Shown here one piece after another: positions 56,764-64,000 of a stretch of 64,000 bases of DNA. Numbering within the stretch: the first letter of the stretch is position 1; every line of letters starts with the position of its first letter. Both the position numbers and the translations under genes were made by a program. The stretch is from positions 1 to 64,000 of the forward strand of contig CAJFUN010000002.1 in the NCBI GenBank assembly GCA_904420205.1. Direction: 5' to 3'. This stretch comes from Candidatus Parachristensenella avicola (GTDB lineage Bacteria > Bacillota > Clostridia > Christensenellales > UMGS416). Below the pieces are notes generated by a model. It made no database searches, was not told the DNA's origin, and saw nothing but the letters and a program-made list of their open reading frames with translations.

Positions 56764-56909
56764 GGGATACCTCTTTCCGTTTATAATGTACACGAAAAGT
56801 TTTCGCCGAAAGCCAGCTTCGCCGAAGGGTATCGCGCATAACAAGAGACGGTACCCTGCCGTACCGTTTCAGGCTTCGCTCCCTTCATCTGCCCAAGGGC
56901 CTCCGGCCT

Positions 56910-57065
56910 AACGCGAGAACGATAAGCATTCCGGCTTGAGGATGCGACGATCCAGTTACGGCAATGGCTGTTGTCACGGATTTACACCGTTGTTTCCTTA
57001 TCCCCGAGCTCACCGCTACGGACAAGCCCGACAACGGACGCTTAGACGCGCCCGATGAACCGCGT
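56910..57065 (-). promoter_or_regulatory. Cobalamin riboswitch
   Basis: The minus-strand leader contains the conserved core GGTGTAAATCCGTGACAACAGCC (56966-56988, quoted in parts of the aptamer), preceded by GATAAGGAAACAACGG, and a B12-box-like AAGCCGGAATGCTTATCG (56920-56937). Together they match the cobalamin aptamer. About 150 bases separate it from the DUF4430 ATG, containing hairpins such as CGGTAC/GTACCG that may serve as the expression platform. Cobalamin should lower expression of the two genes. Confidence 0.85.
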
Positions 57066-57085
57066 TTATTCTTTTGTGCGAATCT

Positions 57086-57113
57086 ATTGTACCATATTCC
57101 ACCATGGTTTCAA
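57086..57113 (-). promoter_or_regulatory. Promoter of the cobalamin-riboswitch operon
   Basis: TTGAAA and TACAAT are separated by 16 bases on the minus strand, just upstream of the riboswitch. Confidence 0.65.
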
Positions 57114-57171
57114 GCCGTTTCCGCAAGAAGGGCATTACCCAAGCGATTTCATTTTCGCAAAAACCCATTTG

Positions 57172-57200
57172 TTTGCAGGCCCCGCTTTTTCTGGTATAAT
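57172..57200 (+). promoter_or_regulatory. Possible promoter of proA
   Basis: A perfect TATAAT lies 32 bases before the proA ATG, with a weak -35 (TTTGCA) 17 bases further up. It diverges from the riboswitch promoter. Confidence 0.5.
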
Positions 57201-57232
57201 AAATAGATTCCTAGCAAAAGGAGGCCCCAATC

Positions 57233-58528
57233 ATGGATCAGCCCCTCATCGCCGCCGCTCAGGCCGCACGTGCCGCGGGCCGGCGTCTGGCATTTTCCTC
57301 GATCGATCAAAGAAACGCAGCCCTTGCCGCAATCCGTCGGGCGCTGCTGCGACGCAAGGCGGAGCTATTCGCTGCCAACCAGGCCGATATGGACGCTGCG
57401 CAGGATTTGGACGCGCCGATCCGCAAGCGTTTGGCCTTTGGCGAGCAGAAGCTGGCCGAGGTCGTCGCCGGTATCGATTCTTTGATCAATCTTCCCGACC
57501 CTTTGGGCCATACGCAGCTATCGACCGAGCTTGCGCCCGGTCTGGAGCTCTACCGGGTCAGCTGCCCGATCGGCGTGATCGGCGTCATTTTTGAATCCCG
57601 TCCCGACGCCCTGGTGCAGATTGCTACGCTTTGCCTTAAAAGTGGCAACGCCGCCTTGCTTAAGGGCGGCAGCGAGGCGCAGCATACCAATGCGGCCTTG
57701 TTCGATGCAATCCTGGAAGGCGCTCGCGAGGCCGGATTGCCTGAAGGCTGGCTGGGCATGATGCAGACTCGCTACGAGGTTTCCGAGATGCTAAAAATGG
57801 ACGAATACATTGACCTTATCATTCCCCGTGGCTCCAATGCCTTTGTCCGATACATTATGGATCACAGCTCCATCCCTGTGCTCGGCCATGCCGATGGGCT
57901 TTGCCACGTATATGTCGACCGCAAGGCCGATATCCCGCTGGCAGTCCGGGTAGCGGTAGACGCCAAGGCGCAGTATGTCTCCGTCTGCAACGCCTGCGAA
58001 ACGCTGCTGGTGCATCAGGACATCGCTCCCGCCTTTTTACCGGTTTTAAAGCCTGCCATGGAACAGGCCGGCGTCCGGCTCAAAGGCTGCGCGCGCACCT
58101 GCGCCCTGATCAAGGTTGATCCCGCGGATGAGGCCGATTGGGATACCGAATACCTCGATTATGTGCTTTCCATCCGCATTGTGGACTCGCTGGATGAAGC
58201 CATCGCATTCATCAATCGTCACGGTTCTGGGCATACCGATGCGATTATGACGCAGGATCGGGAAGCGGCCGCCCGTTTCCTCAATGAGGTGGACAGCGCC
58301 GGTTGCTATCTAAACTGCTCTACCCGCTTTGCCGACGGCTTCCGCTATGGTTTTGGCGCAGAGGTGGGCGTTTCTACCGGCAAAGTTCACGCCCGCGGTC
58401 CGATGGGGTTGGAAGGGTTGACCATCTATAAATATAAACTACTCGGTTCGGGGCAAACGGTCGGCGATTTTGCCTCGGGCAAAGCCGCCTTCACGCACCG
58501 GCCTCTGGAGCGGGATTGCCCGCTATGA
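57233..58528 (+). CDS. proA: Gamma-glutamyl phosphate reductase
   Basis: A 431-residue aldehyde-dehydrogenase-type enzyme of proline synthesis. Motifs are CPIGVIGVIFESRPDALVQIATLCLKSGNAALLKGGSEA, IPRGSNAFVRYIMDHSSIPVLGHADG and the catalytic Cys region VCNACETLLVHQ. FADGFRYGFGAEVGVSTGKVHARGPMGLEGLT ends the core. AAAGGAGGCCCCAATC precedes the ATG. proB is not nearby, which is unusual since proBA usually pair. The stop overlaps the next gene. Confidence 0.97.
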   Translation: MDQPLIAAAQAARAAGRRLAFSSIDQRNAALAAIRRALLRRKAELFAANQADMDAAQDLDAPIRKRLAFGEQKLAEVVAGIDSLINLPDPLGHTQLSTELAPGLELYRVSCPIGVIGVIFESRPDALVQIATLCLKSGNAALLKGGSEAQHTNAALFDAILEGAREAGLPEGWLGMMQTRYEVSEMLKMDEYIDLIIPRGSNAFVRYIMDHSSIPVLGHADGLCHVYVDRKADIPLAVRVAVDAKAQYVSVCNACETLLVHQDIAPAFLPVLKPAMEQAGVRLKGCARTCALIKVDPADEADWDTEYLDYVLSIRIVDSLDEAIAFINRHGSGHTDAIMTQDREAAARFLNEVDSAGCYLNCSTRFADGFRYGFGAEVGVSTGKVHARGPMGLEGLTIYKYKLLGSGQTVGDFASGKAAFTHRPLERDCPL

Positions 58529-59319
58529 GGCGTCCCTTCCTAAGCTACCTTTTGCTGGCGCTTGGAGCGCTCGGCGCGCTCTATGCGCTGGCGTTGCTGC
58601 CCGGGCACGTGACGGATCTGGGACTATGGTTCTTATTGGCCTTAAGCCTGCCGCCGCTTCTATACGGTCTTTGGCCGCATCCGGTAGGATCGTTTTTATC
58701 AAAGGGCTGGGGCAAGGCGCTTAAAGTGCTGCTGATATGCGGCTATAGCCTATGGGCCGTTAGTTTTGCCATCGTTTCCGCCATGATCGCCAGCTATGCC
58801 GCTGAGTATCCGTCACCGGGGGCCGACGCGCTTTTGGTGTTGGGCGGCGGCCTTTGGGATGGAAAGCCCGCACCGGCGCTTCAGCGGCGGTTGGACGCTG
58901 CGCTGAGCTATGCCCTGGACAATCCTGACGCCTTGGTCGTCGTGTCCGGCGGCCAAGGGCCCGATGAATCCCGGACGGAAGCCTCCGCCATGGCGGAATA
59001 TTTAACCGAACATGGGCTGGATCCCCAGCGCCTGCTGCTGGAGGAACACTCCTTCAGCACCTATGAAAATTTTGCCAACTCTAAGACGATCCTGGATGAA
59101 AAGCTGGGGGATGCATACCGCGTTGTGTTTGTCACTTCAGACTTTCATATTATGCGTTCCGCTCAGTTGGCCGAGTCGCTAGGCCTTTCTGCTCAGGGCT
59201 TAGCCGCCCCCAGCGACCCTCTTTACATGCCCATGTACTATATCCGTGAGTATATGGTGCTCATTAAGTATTGGATTTTCGGGGCTGATTCCCTTCCGGG
59301 CCTAAGCCGCTTATTTTAA
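58525..59319 (+). CDS. YdcF/DUF218-family membrane protein
   Basis: A 264-residue protein with three N-terminal helices (about 5-25, 32-50, 62-88) and a DUF218 domain: ADALLVLGGGLWDGKPAPALQRRLDAAL, VVSGGQGPDESRTEASAMAEYL, ENFANSKTIL and VTSDFHIMRSAQLAE. Relatives include SanA and YdcF, linked to envelope integrity; the chemistry is not settled. The ATG overlaps the proA stop (ATGA), so they are coupled. Confidence 0.92.
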   Translation: MRRPFLSYLLLALGALGALYALALLPGHVTDLGLWFLLALSLPPLLYGLWPHPVGSFLSKGWGKALKVLLICGYSLWAVSFAIVSAMIASYAAEYPSPGADALLVLGGGLWDGKPAPALQRRLDAALSYALDNPDALVVVSGGQGPDESRTEASAMAEYLTEHGLDPQRLLLEEHSFSTYENFANSKTILDEKLGDAYRVVFVTSDFHIMRSAQLAESLGLSAQGLAAPSDPLYMPMYYIREYMVLIKYWIFGADSLPGLSRLF

Positions 59320-59378
59320 TTTTCCCTTGACAAGATGGAAAGGGCCGGATAGAATTAAAGCCAAATAAGGAGACAGTT

Positions 59379-59462
59379 ATGAAAAACATGCGGATGGCAA
59401 AAGCATATTTTTATTATTACCTGAGCGCATTCCCTGACTCAGGTCGCTTTTGTTGCCCATAA
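59379..59462 (+). CDS. Tyr/Phe-rich leader peptide of the aroF attenuator
   Basis: A 27-codon gene with an excellent ribosome site (AAGGAGA) at 59367-59373. The product has a run of aromatic residues (AYFYYYLSAF, then RF), as in pheL-type leader peptides. The codons just after it can fold into CCTGAG/CTCAGG (59430-59452 region), and a terminator follows. Ribosome stalling at Tyr or Phe codons when the charged tRNA is scarce should favour read-through into aroF. The peptide itself need have no other role. Confidence 0.85.
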   Translation: MKNMRMAKAYFYYYLSAFPDSGRFCCP

Positions 59463-59485
59463 TATCGCGCCCATGTAGGAAACCC

Positions 59486-59529
59486 GGGGCCGGTCGCTTG
59501 GATACAAAAGCGGCCGGCTCCTTTCTTTT
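59486..59529 (+). terminator. Attenuator terminator upstream of aroF
   Basis: GGGGCCGGTCGCTT pairs with AAGCGGCCGGCTCC (one or two G-U pairs) around an eight-base loop, followed by TTTCTTTT. It sits between the leader peptide and the aroF ribosome site. Confidence 0.85.
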
Positions 59530-59560
59530 AGTATGGTAGTACGGATAGGAGGACGCACCC

Positions 59561-60592
59561 ATGATCGTAATTTTCAAACCCAATGCTCCCCAGGAGAAGA
59601 TTGACGCGCTAATCGGTCGCTTGGAGGATATGGGATTTTCCCATCACTTCAGCCGCGGCACGGAAACAACCCTGGTCGGCCTGATCGGCGACACCACCAA
59701 GGTGGACATAGATTCGCTGCGGGCTAACGACATCGTAGCCGACGTAAAACGGGTCTCTGAACCATATAAAGCGGCCAACCGAAAATTTCATCCGCAGGAT
59801 ACGGTTGTTACCGTCAAAGGGCGCTCGATCGGCGGGGGAAATTTCGGCGTAATCGCCGGCCCCTGCTCGGTAGAAAGCCATAGCCAGATGCTGGAGGTCG
59901 CCCAGCAGGTGCAAGCTTGCGGCGCAGGCCTGCTGCGGGGCGGCGCCTTTAAGCCGCGCACCTCGCCCTACGCCTTCCAGGGACTTCATGCACAGGGGTT
60001 GGATTTCTTGCTGGAGGCGGGGCGGCGTACCGGCCTCCCTGTCGTCACGGAGATCATGGATCTGTCCCATCTAGAGCTTTTCCGTGATGTGGACATCATC
60101 CAGGTGGGCGCCCGCAATATGCAAAATTTTGAGCTGCTCCGTCAGCTTGGTCATACCGGTAAGCCCATCCTGCTCAAGCGAGGCCTGGCGAATACACTGG
60201 AAGAGTTCCTGATGAGCGCCGAATACATCCTTTCCGGCGGCAACAGCCAGGTGATTCTCTGTGAGCGCGGCATCCGCACCTTTGAAACCATGACCCGTAA
60301 TACCTTGGACCTTTCCGCCGTCCCCCTGCTGAAGCGCCATTCTCATCTGCCGGTTATCGTCGACCCCTCCCATGCCACGGGGATCCCTTATCTGGTGGAG
60401 CCGCTGGCCAAGGCCGCGGTGGCTGCCGGTGCGGACGGCCTCATGATCGAAGTCCACAACGACCCGAAGAACGCGCTCTGTGACGGAGCCCAATCTCTTA
60501 CCCCCAGCCAATTCCAGCAGGTTATGTCCGCGATCGCCCCCTACCTCGCGTTGGAAGGCAAATCGCTTTCCCATAGCTCGCCGCAGCGCTGA
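59561..60592 (+). CDS. aroF: 3-deoxy-7-phosphoheptulonate synthase (DAHP synthase)
   Basis: A 343-residue first enzyme of the shikimate pathway, class I-beta. Residues 1-68 form a ferredoxin-like regulatory domain ([21 protein letters not shown]); the barrel has [67 protein letters not shown] and [26 protein letters not shown]. The regulatory domain usually gives feedback control. Expression appears to be attenuated by the aromatic leader peptide. GATAGGAGGACGCACCC precedes the ATG. Confidence 0.97.
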   Translation: MIVIFKPNAPQEKIDALIGRLEDMGFSHHFSRGTETTLVGLIGDTTKVDIDSLRANDIVADVKRVSEPYKAANRKFHPQDTVVTVKGRSIGGGNFGVIAGPCSVESHSQMLEVAQQVQACGAGLLRGGAFKPRTSPYAFQGLHAQGLDFLLEAGRRTGLPVVTEIMDLSHLELFRDVDIIQVGARNMQNFELLRQLGHTGKPILLKRGLANTLEEFLMSAEYILSGGNSQVILCERGIRTFETMTRNTLDLSAVPLLKRHSHLPVIVDPSHATGIPYLVEPLAKAAVAAGADGLMIEVHNDPKNALCDGAQSLTPSQFQQVMSAIAPYLALEGKSLSHSSPQR

Positions 60593-60647
60593 CGCAATTC
60601 CCACTTATTTTTTCTTTCATCGTAAACGCAGCTTGGCCATCAAGCGG

Positions 60648-60687
60648 TTAAAAGAAGGTAGGCACAAAAGTGCCTACCTTCTTTTAA
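60648..60687 (+). terminator. Terminator after aroF
   Basis: TTAAAAGAAGGTAGGCAC and its exact complement (18-base arms) surround AAAA. T and A runs on either flank make it functional on both strands. Confidence 0.93.
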
Positions 60688-60689
60688 TC

Positions 60690-61364
60690 TTCGCAGCCAG
60701 AAAAAGCGTGAGGAATCGACGCGAAATTACATCACACGCAGCAAGGAAAAAAATTTGGTCATCGTCAAGCGGGCATTAACCGGTAGTCCCGTTTGGGTAT
60801 GGGCGCCTGAAATACGTCGTGAGCGTATAGACTCATATTGGGCAAACCATTCCATTTATCATCTCCTGGTTGTACCGCTTAATTTACTCTTCAGCGACCT
60901 CGGCGTTAGGAAGCCGATGCATGACGATACCCTCGCAGAAAGCCGCCGTCAAGCAGTGTTCCAGAACGTACACAATATCCACGATCTCAACCTATGCAGC
61001 AACGAGGCTCCTGGATAGGAACGGAGCGGTTTCTTTGATAACCTTCTTGTTAGGATGCCTGCGGAAAAGCGCTTAACAGGCAAAGCGGCCCACATTCCGC
61101 GTCATTTTCCATAACGACCAAGGTGTACAGTATGCCTCTGCCTGCAATTGCGGCCGGCTTAAAAACTGCAATGTTATCCATGGGGCTTAAGCGCCGCCCT
61201 CCGCCTGACCAACAGGGCAATGCTGGTATAGAGGGTTTGGGGAGAAGATTTAAGGATATCAATACCATGTTGCGAAAAATGAATAATCTGCATGTTATCG
61301 TCGCGGAATATGTTTGCTATTTGAACGATTATCGCCCGATCCGTGAACAGAGCTCAAAGGAAAA
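60690..61364. other. Gene-free stretch with possible transposase relic
   Basis: No intact gene is visible in these 675 bases. A plus-strand stretch near 61270-61390 reads VIVAEYVCYLNDYRPIREQ, which faintly resembles the C-terminal end of IS3-type transposases (YI..YN..R), but no other transposase motif or terminal repeat is seen. Other frames hold only short, composition-poor reading frames. I read it as decayed DNA. Confidence 0.3.
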
Positions 61365-61395
61365 CCACCAGCCCTGTTTCATACAGAACTGGTGG
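61365..61395 (-). terminator. Terminator after the cytidylate kinase-like gene
   Basis: CCACCAG/CTGGTGG outer arms and CTGT/ACAG inner arms form a two-step hairpin. On the minus strand TTTTCCTTTG follows. It closes the hslO-to-kinase gene series. Confidence 0.8.
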
Positions 61396-61443
61396 CATAG
61401 TTGCTTTTTATGTCCGCTTGCCTCGACTATTTCGCTTTTTTAT

Positions 61444-62085
61444 CTATTGGCATGATTCCGTCAGGCTCATCCGTACCCAATTTTCCAGCAGGTCCACCGT
61501 CCGATCAATGCCCAGCAGGGAGCTGCTGACGCATAGGTCATAATTGCGCGCATCGCCCCATCGCCGGTCGGTATAGTAATCATAATAGTTGGCCCGCTTT
61601 TTATCGGCCTGCATCAGCATTTGCTCGACGCCTTGACGGGACTGGCCATATTCTTCCACCACCCGCCGCTTACGGCTCTCCATATCCGCATGAATGAACA
61701 CGGAGCGCAGCCGAGGATGCTCGCGCAGCACATAATCGGCGCAGCGGCCTACAAAGAGGCAACTCCCCTTCTCCGCGCCATCCCGAATAATTTTATTCTG
61801 GAACTGATAAAGCTTATCGTTCAGCGAAAGATCCGAGAGATTGGTGATTCGATTCGCTACGCCGGAGTAGGTTCCCATCACCAGAGAATATAAAAGGCTA
61901 TTGGTGGCCCGTTCATCCAGGTTCTCAAAGAGCTTTTCACTCATGCCACTGGCCTTGGCCGCCTGCGTGATCAGTTCCTTGTCATAGTACGCGATGCCTA
62001 GACGCTCCGCCAACCTGCGGCCGATTTCCCGGCCGCCGCTTCCATATTGCCGGCCCACTGTGATCACATAATGCTCGCCCATCAT
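61444..62085 (-). CDS. Cytidylate kinase-like family protein
   Basis: A 213-residue P-loop kinase of the cytidylate kinase-2 type. It has GRQYGSGGREIGRRLAERLGIAYYDKELITQAA (about 9-42, P-loop variant), CLFVGRCADYVLREHP and RKRRVVEEYGQSRQGVEQMLMQADKKRANYYDYYT. The P-loop is GSGGREI, as in this family rather than the main Cmk. Substrate unproved. GGGAGGAGAAGG precedes the ATG. It is separated from the HD gene by 95 bases. Confidence 0.92.
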   Translation of the reverse strand: MMGEHYVITVGRQYGSGGREIGRRLAERLGIAYYDKELITQAAKASGMSEKLFENLDERATNSLLYSLVMGTYSGVANRITNLSDLSLNDKLYQFQNKIIRDGAEKGSCLFVGRCADYVLREHPRLRSVFIHADMESRKRRVVEEYGQSRQGVEQMLMQADKKRANYYDYYTDRRWGDARNYDLCVSSSLLGIDRTVDLLENWVRMSLTESCQ

Positions 62086-62180
62086 CCTTCTCCTCCCTGG
62101 ATTTGATACCTTCAGGATACCGGATTCGCCCAGCGATTACAAGCATATGGCCGAAAATTTAACGTCCATTATGAAAAAAG

Positions 62181-62858
62181 CTATACCATCGGCTGGGTGT
62201 TAACCACACGATCGTTAATCACAAGCTCAAAGCGGCATCCCAGCAGCTCCGCCGACTTCTCGCACATCATCATCCTGGAAAGGTAGATCCGCATAAAGTC
62301 CATGATGGAGGATGATTCATCCATGACGACAGCAAATCGGATCACCATTTGGTGATTATCCACCTCGATCCAATTCTTTTTAATGGAGTAGTTGACTCGA
62401 TCGTGAATATCTGCCGGATTGTAGCAGCCCTTGCGCACCCTTGTGCGGTGTGCGTCGCTCTTATCGGCAATAATTACCGCCGCGGAGATCGGGCTGATGG
62501 GCGTGCCGTTCTGCTCCTCATGGTTGCCTACTGCACCGATCAGCAGGACAATTTCATCCATAGGCAGGCCGATCTCCCGCAGGATTGGGAGCAAAAGGGT
62601 CGCCCCGGTAATGCCATGGTTATGCCGGTTGACCGCGTTGCCTACGTCGTGGATCCAGCCGGCCATGGCCGCCAGCTCCACCATGCGCGGCTCATATCCC
62701 AAGCTTTCCAGAATATTAGCCGCCGCGCGGCTGACATAGCCCACGTGGCGCGGGCCATGCTCCGTATATCCCAGCGCTGCCAGGGCATCGTTTGCCCCGT
62801 TGATCAGCGCATCGATTACGGTATTCTTCTTAAGCACCTCCAAGGTAATCCGGCTCAT
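62181..62858 (-). CDS. HD-domain phosphohydrolase-like protein
   Basis: A 225-residue HD protein. Metal-binding motifs are H in YTEHGPRHVGYVSRAA (about 38), the HD pair WIHDVGNAVNRHNHG (about 70), GNHEEQNG (about 112) and the Asp in IADKSDAHRTRVRKG (about 131). The C-terminal 80 residues (NQMVIRFAVVMDE, YLSRMMMCEKSAELLG) form an extra domain shared by a clostridial HD subgroup. Substrate unknown. Its ATG begins one base before the previous gene's stop region, so the genes are coupled. Confidence 0.88.
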   Translation of the reverse strand: MSRITLEVLKKNTVIDALINGANDALAALGYTEHGPRHVGYVSRAAANILESLGYEPRMVELAAMAGWIHDVGNAVNRHNHGITGATLLLPILREIGLPMDEIVLLIGAVGNHEEQNGTPISPISAAVIIADKSDAHRTRVRKGCYNPADIHDRVNYSIKKNWIEVDNHQMVIRFAVVMDESSSIMDFMRIYLSRMMMCEKSAELLGCRFELVINDRVVNTQPMV

Positions 62859-62859
62859 G

Positions 62860-63699
62860 CTATATCCCCTTCATCGATTCATAATACCGGTCGCCATCAA
62901 AGGTGCGCTCTACTGTGCATTCGCCGCCCAGCGCCTCGATCGCGTTGCGGATCTCCAGGTATTCCAAATAGTTCAATTCCGGCTCTTGGGCTGCCTGAAG
63001 CAGAAGGCCAATGGCCTCGTCGTCGCCATACTTGCCCAGATATGATGCATACAGTGCTTTTTGATGTTCGGTCTCCATGAACATCCGCTTTAACCAGCGG
63101 TATACCGTAGGATGGGGTTCTTGATGCACCAGCGCATCCAGCAATGCGGTACGGGCCGCTTCGCTCATGGGCCGGTCCAAGGCTGCGATCATATCATCCC
63201 TGGCTTGAGGCAACTGACAAAGGGCCTCGCTGGCCGCGTCGGCCACCTCATCGCCTTCTCCTCTGGCGATATAGTCGATATATAGATCCGCCGCGTCATT
63301 GGATTCCATCTGCATCAGTAGGCTGATACAGGTCATGGCCGCTTCCGCTTGCTTACCCCGAACCGGCCCTGCCATCACCTGGCGCAAATACTTTGCCAGG
63401 GGCTCCGCCTGGCCCAGCGCAGCAATACGGTCCAGCAGCGGGCCCGGCACGCTCACGCCCGACTCAATATAGGCCAGCATCCATTCAGTTAGCTCAGCCC
63501 CATCGCTAAACTCGTCGAAATAATGTCCGGGCGCTTTGCCGTCCAACCACTCGGCAGGCTCATTAAGCCAGCGGAGCGTTACGGCTGGAACATCGGCTTC
63601 CATCCCCTCAATCTTTTTGTAATCGCCGCGGTGCGCCTGCATCCATGCATGCATGTATTCGGCCATTTTTTCATCAAAATCGATCAGATTATACGGCAT
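62860..63699 (-). CDS. Helical-repeat (HEAT-like) protein of unknown function
   Basis: A 279-residue cytosolic protein, predominantly helical. Repeated pairs such as PLLDRIAALGQAEPLAKYL, VADAASEALCQLPQARDDMIAAL, AARTALLDALVHQEPHPTVYRWL and LNYLEYLEIRNAIEALGGE have HEAT/PBS-lyase-like spacing, pointing to a protein-binding scaffold. I do not recognise a specific family. It lies between hslO and the HD gene on one transcript. ATAGGAGCATATT precedes the ATG. Confidence 0.75.
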   Translation of the reverse strand: MPYNLIDFDEKMAEYMHAWMQAHRGDYKKIEGMEADVPAVTLRWLNEPAEWLDGKAPGHYFDEFSDGAELTEWMLAYIESGVSVPGPLLDRIAALGQAEPLAKYLRQVMAGPVRGKQAEAAMTCISLLMQMESNDAADLYIDYIARGEGDEVADAASEALCQLPQARDDMIAALDRPMSEAARTALLDALVHQEPHPTVYRWLKRMFMETEHQKALYASYLGKYGDDEAIGLLLQAAQEPELNYLEYLEIRNAIEALGGECTVERTFDGDRYYESMKGI

Positions 63700-63708
63700 A
63701 ATATGCTC

Positions 63709-64000
63709 CTATCGCGTCGCTTCGTCGCGCAGCGCCTGCAGCTGTGCGGCAGTAAAATCATAGCTTTGGTTGCAAAAATGGCAGCTAACCTGGGCGCCGC
63801 CATCCTGCTCAATCATCTCCTCCAGCTCCTGCCGGCCCAGAGAGATCAGCGCCCGTTCGATGCGTTCACGCCCGCAGTCGCAATGCCAGCGGGGCTGGAT
63901 TGCGCCCAAGATCTCCGGCTCAAGCTCACCAAAGAGATCCTTCAGCATTTCGTCCAGCGTTTCGGCGCGCAAAAGCTGCCGGGAGATATCCGCCAAGGCG
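63709..64000 (-). CDS. hslO: Redox-regulated chaperone Hsp33, C-terminal part
   Basis: The window ends inside this gene; only the last 97 codons are seen. The redox-switch zinc site is complete: CDC in RWHCDCGRERIERALISLG and CHFC in VSCHFCNQSYDF, with the usual EMIEQDGGAQV between them. Oxidation releases zinc and activates the holdase against unfolded proteins. The frame runs off the right edge, so no start can be given. Confidence 0.95.
   Translation of the reverse strand, partial: ALADISRQLLRAETLDEMLKDLFGELEPEILGAIQPRWHCDCGRERIERALISLGRQELEEMIEQDGGAQVSCHFCNQSYDFTAAQLQALRDEATR

Noticed and set aside
60755..61455. An insertion sequence between aroF and the kinase-like gene
   Set aside because: Only one weak transposase-like stretch; no terminal inverted repeats, target duplication or DDE motif can be seen.

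Overview
This is a 64 kb chromosomal window from a spore-forming Firmicute of the class Clostridia with a rather high GC content (roughly 55-60% by eye). The clues are SpoVB next to a YabN-like MazG protein and RqcP, a fused IspD-IspF, a T-box riboswitch, strong AGGAGG ribosome binding sites, sigma-A type promoters, HslUV, TrmFO and DprA. A gut clostridium (Oscillospirales or Christensenellales type) is my guess, not a demonstrated fact. I see no rRNA, tRNA, CRISPR array, prophage or intact insertion sequence.

Layout. 1-10 kb (minus strand): PIN-TRAM membrane protein, RadA, two envelope proteins, IspDF, RqcP, HU, MazG, SpoVB and an HD protein. 10.5-13.1 kb (plus): a second-class UvrA. 13.1-14.6 kb: an accessory stretch with a DUF3788 gene broken by an in-frame TAA and a decayed frame. 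14.6-17.9 kb (minus): ruvC-ruvA-ruvB-queA. 18.0-20.7 kb (plus): argG-argH with a likely ArgR operator on the promoter. 20.8-24.0 kb (minus): three tandem paralogues of an unrecognised membrane-anchored family, with a possible decayed fourth copy. 24.2-28.1 kb (plus): HD protein, DUF4038 glycosidase-like protein and NadE. 28.3-36.3 kb: esterase, DUF3592 protein, an ABC transporter with its two-component system, YccF, and a ferredoxin/NapH-like pair. 36.5-47.8 kb (minus): rbgA-rnhB-giant GT-C fusion-comM-dprA-trmFO-hslV-hslU. 48.1-53.2 kb (minus): a T-box-controlled three-gene operon, the most unusual locus here. 53.3-57.1 kb: RidA, a SRAP protein, rpsF-ssb-rpsR, and a cobalamin-riboswitch unit with an ECF S component and a DUF4430 lipoprotein. 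57.2-60.7 kb (plus): proA, ydcF-like, and aroF behind a Tyr/Phe-rich leader peptide attenuator. 61.4-64 kb (minus): the 3' part of hslO, a helical-repeat protein, an HD protein and a cytidylate kinase-like protein.

The best candidate for an undescribed system is 48.1-53.2 kb. A leucine-type T-box leader precedes a LeuA-like protein whose two metal-binding histidines are replaced by serines. Next come an 821-residue fusion of a xylose-isomerase-like TIM barrel to a complete acyl-CoA ligase, and an amidohydrolase. The genes overlap or nearly touch, so they probably act in one leucine-responsive pathway. Other notable loci are the triplicated unknown family, the 1256-residue double GT-C protein, the B12-riboswitch uptake unit and the aroF attenuator.
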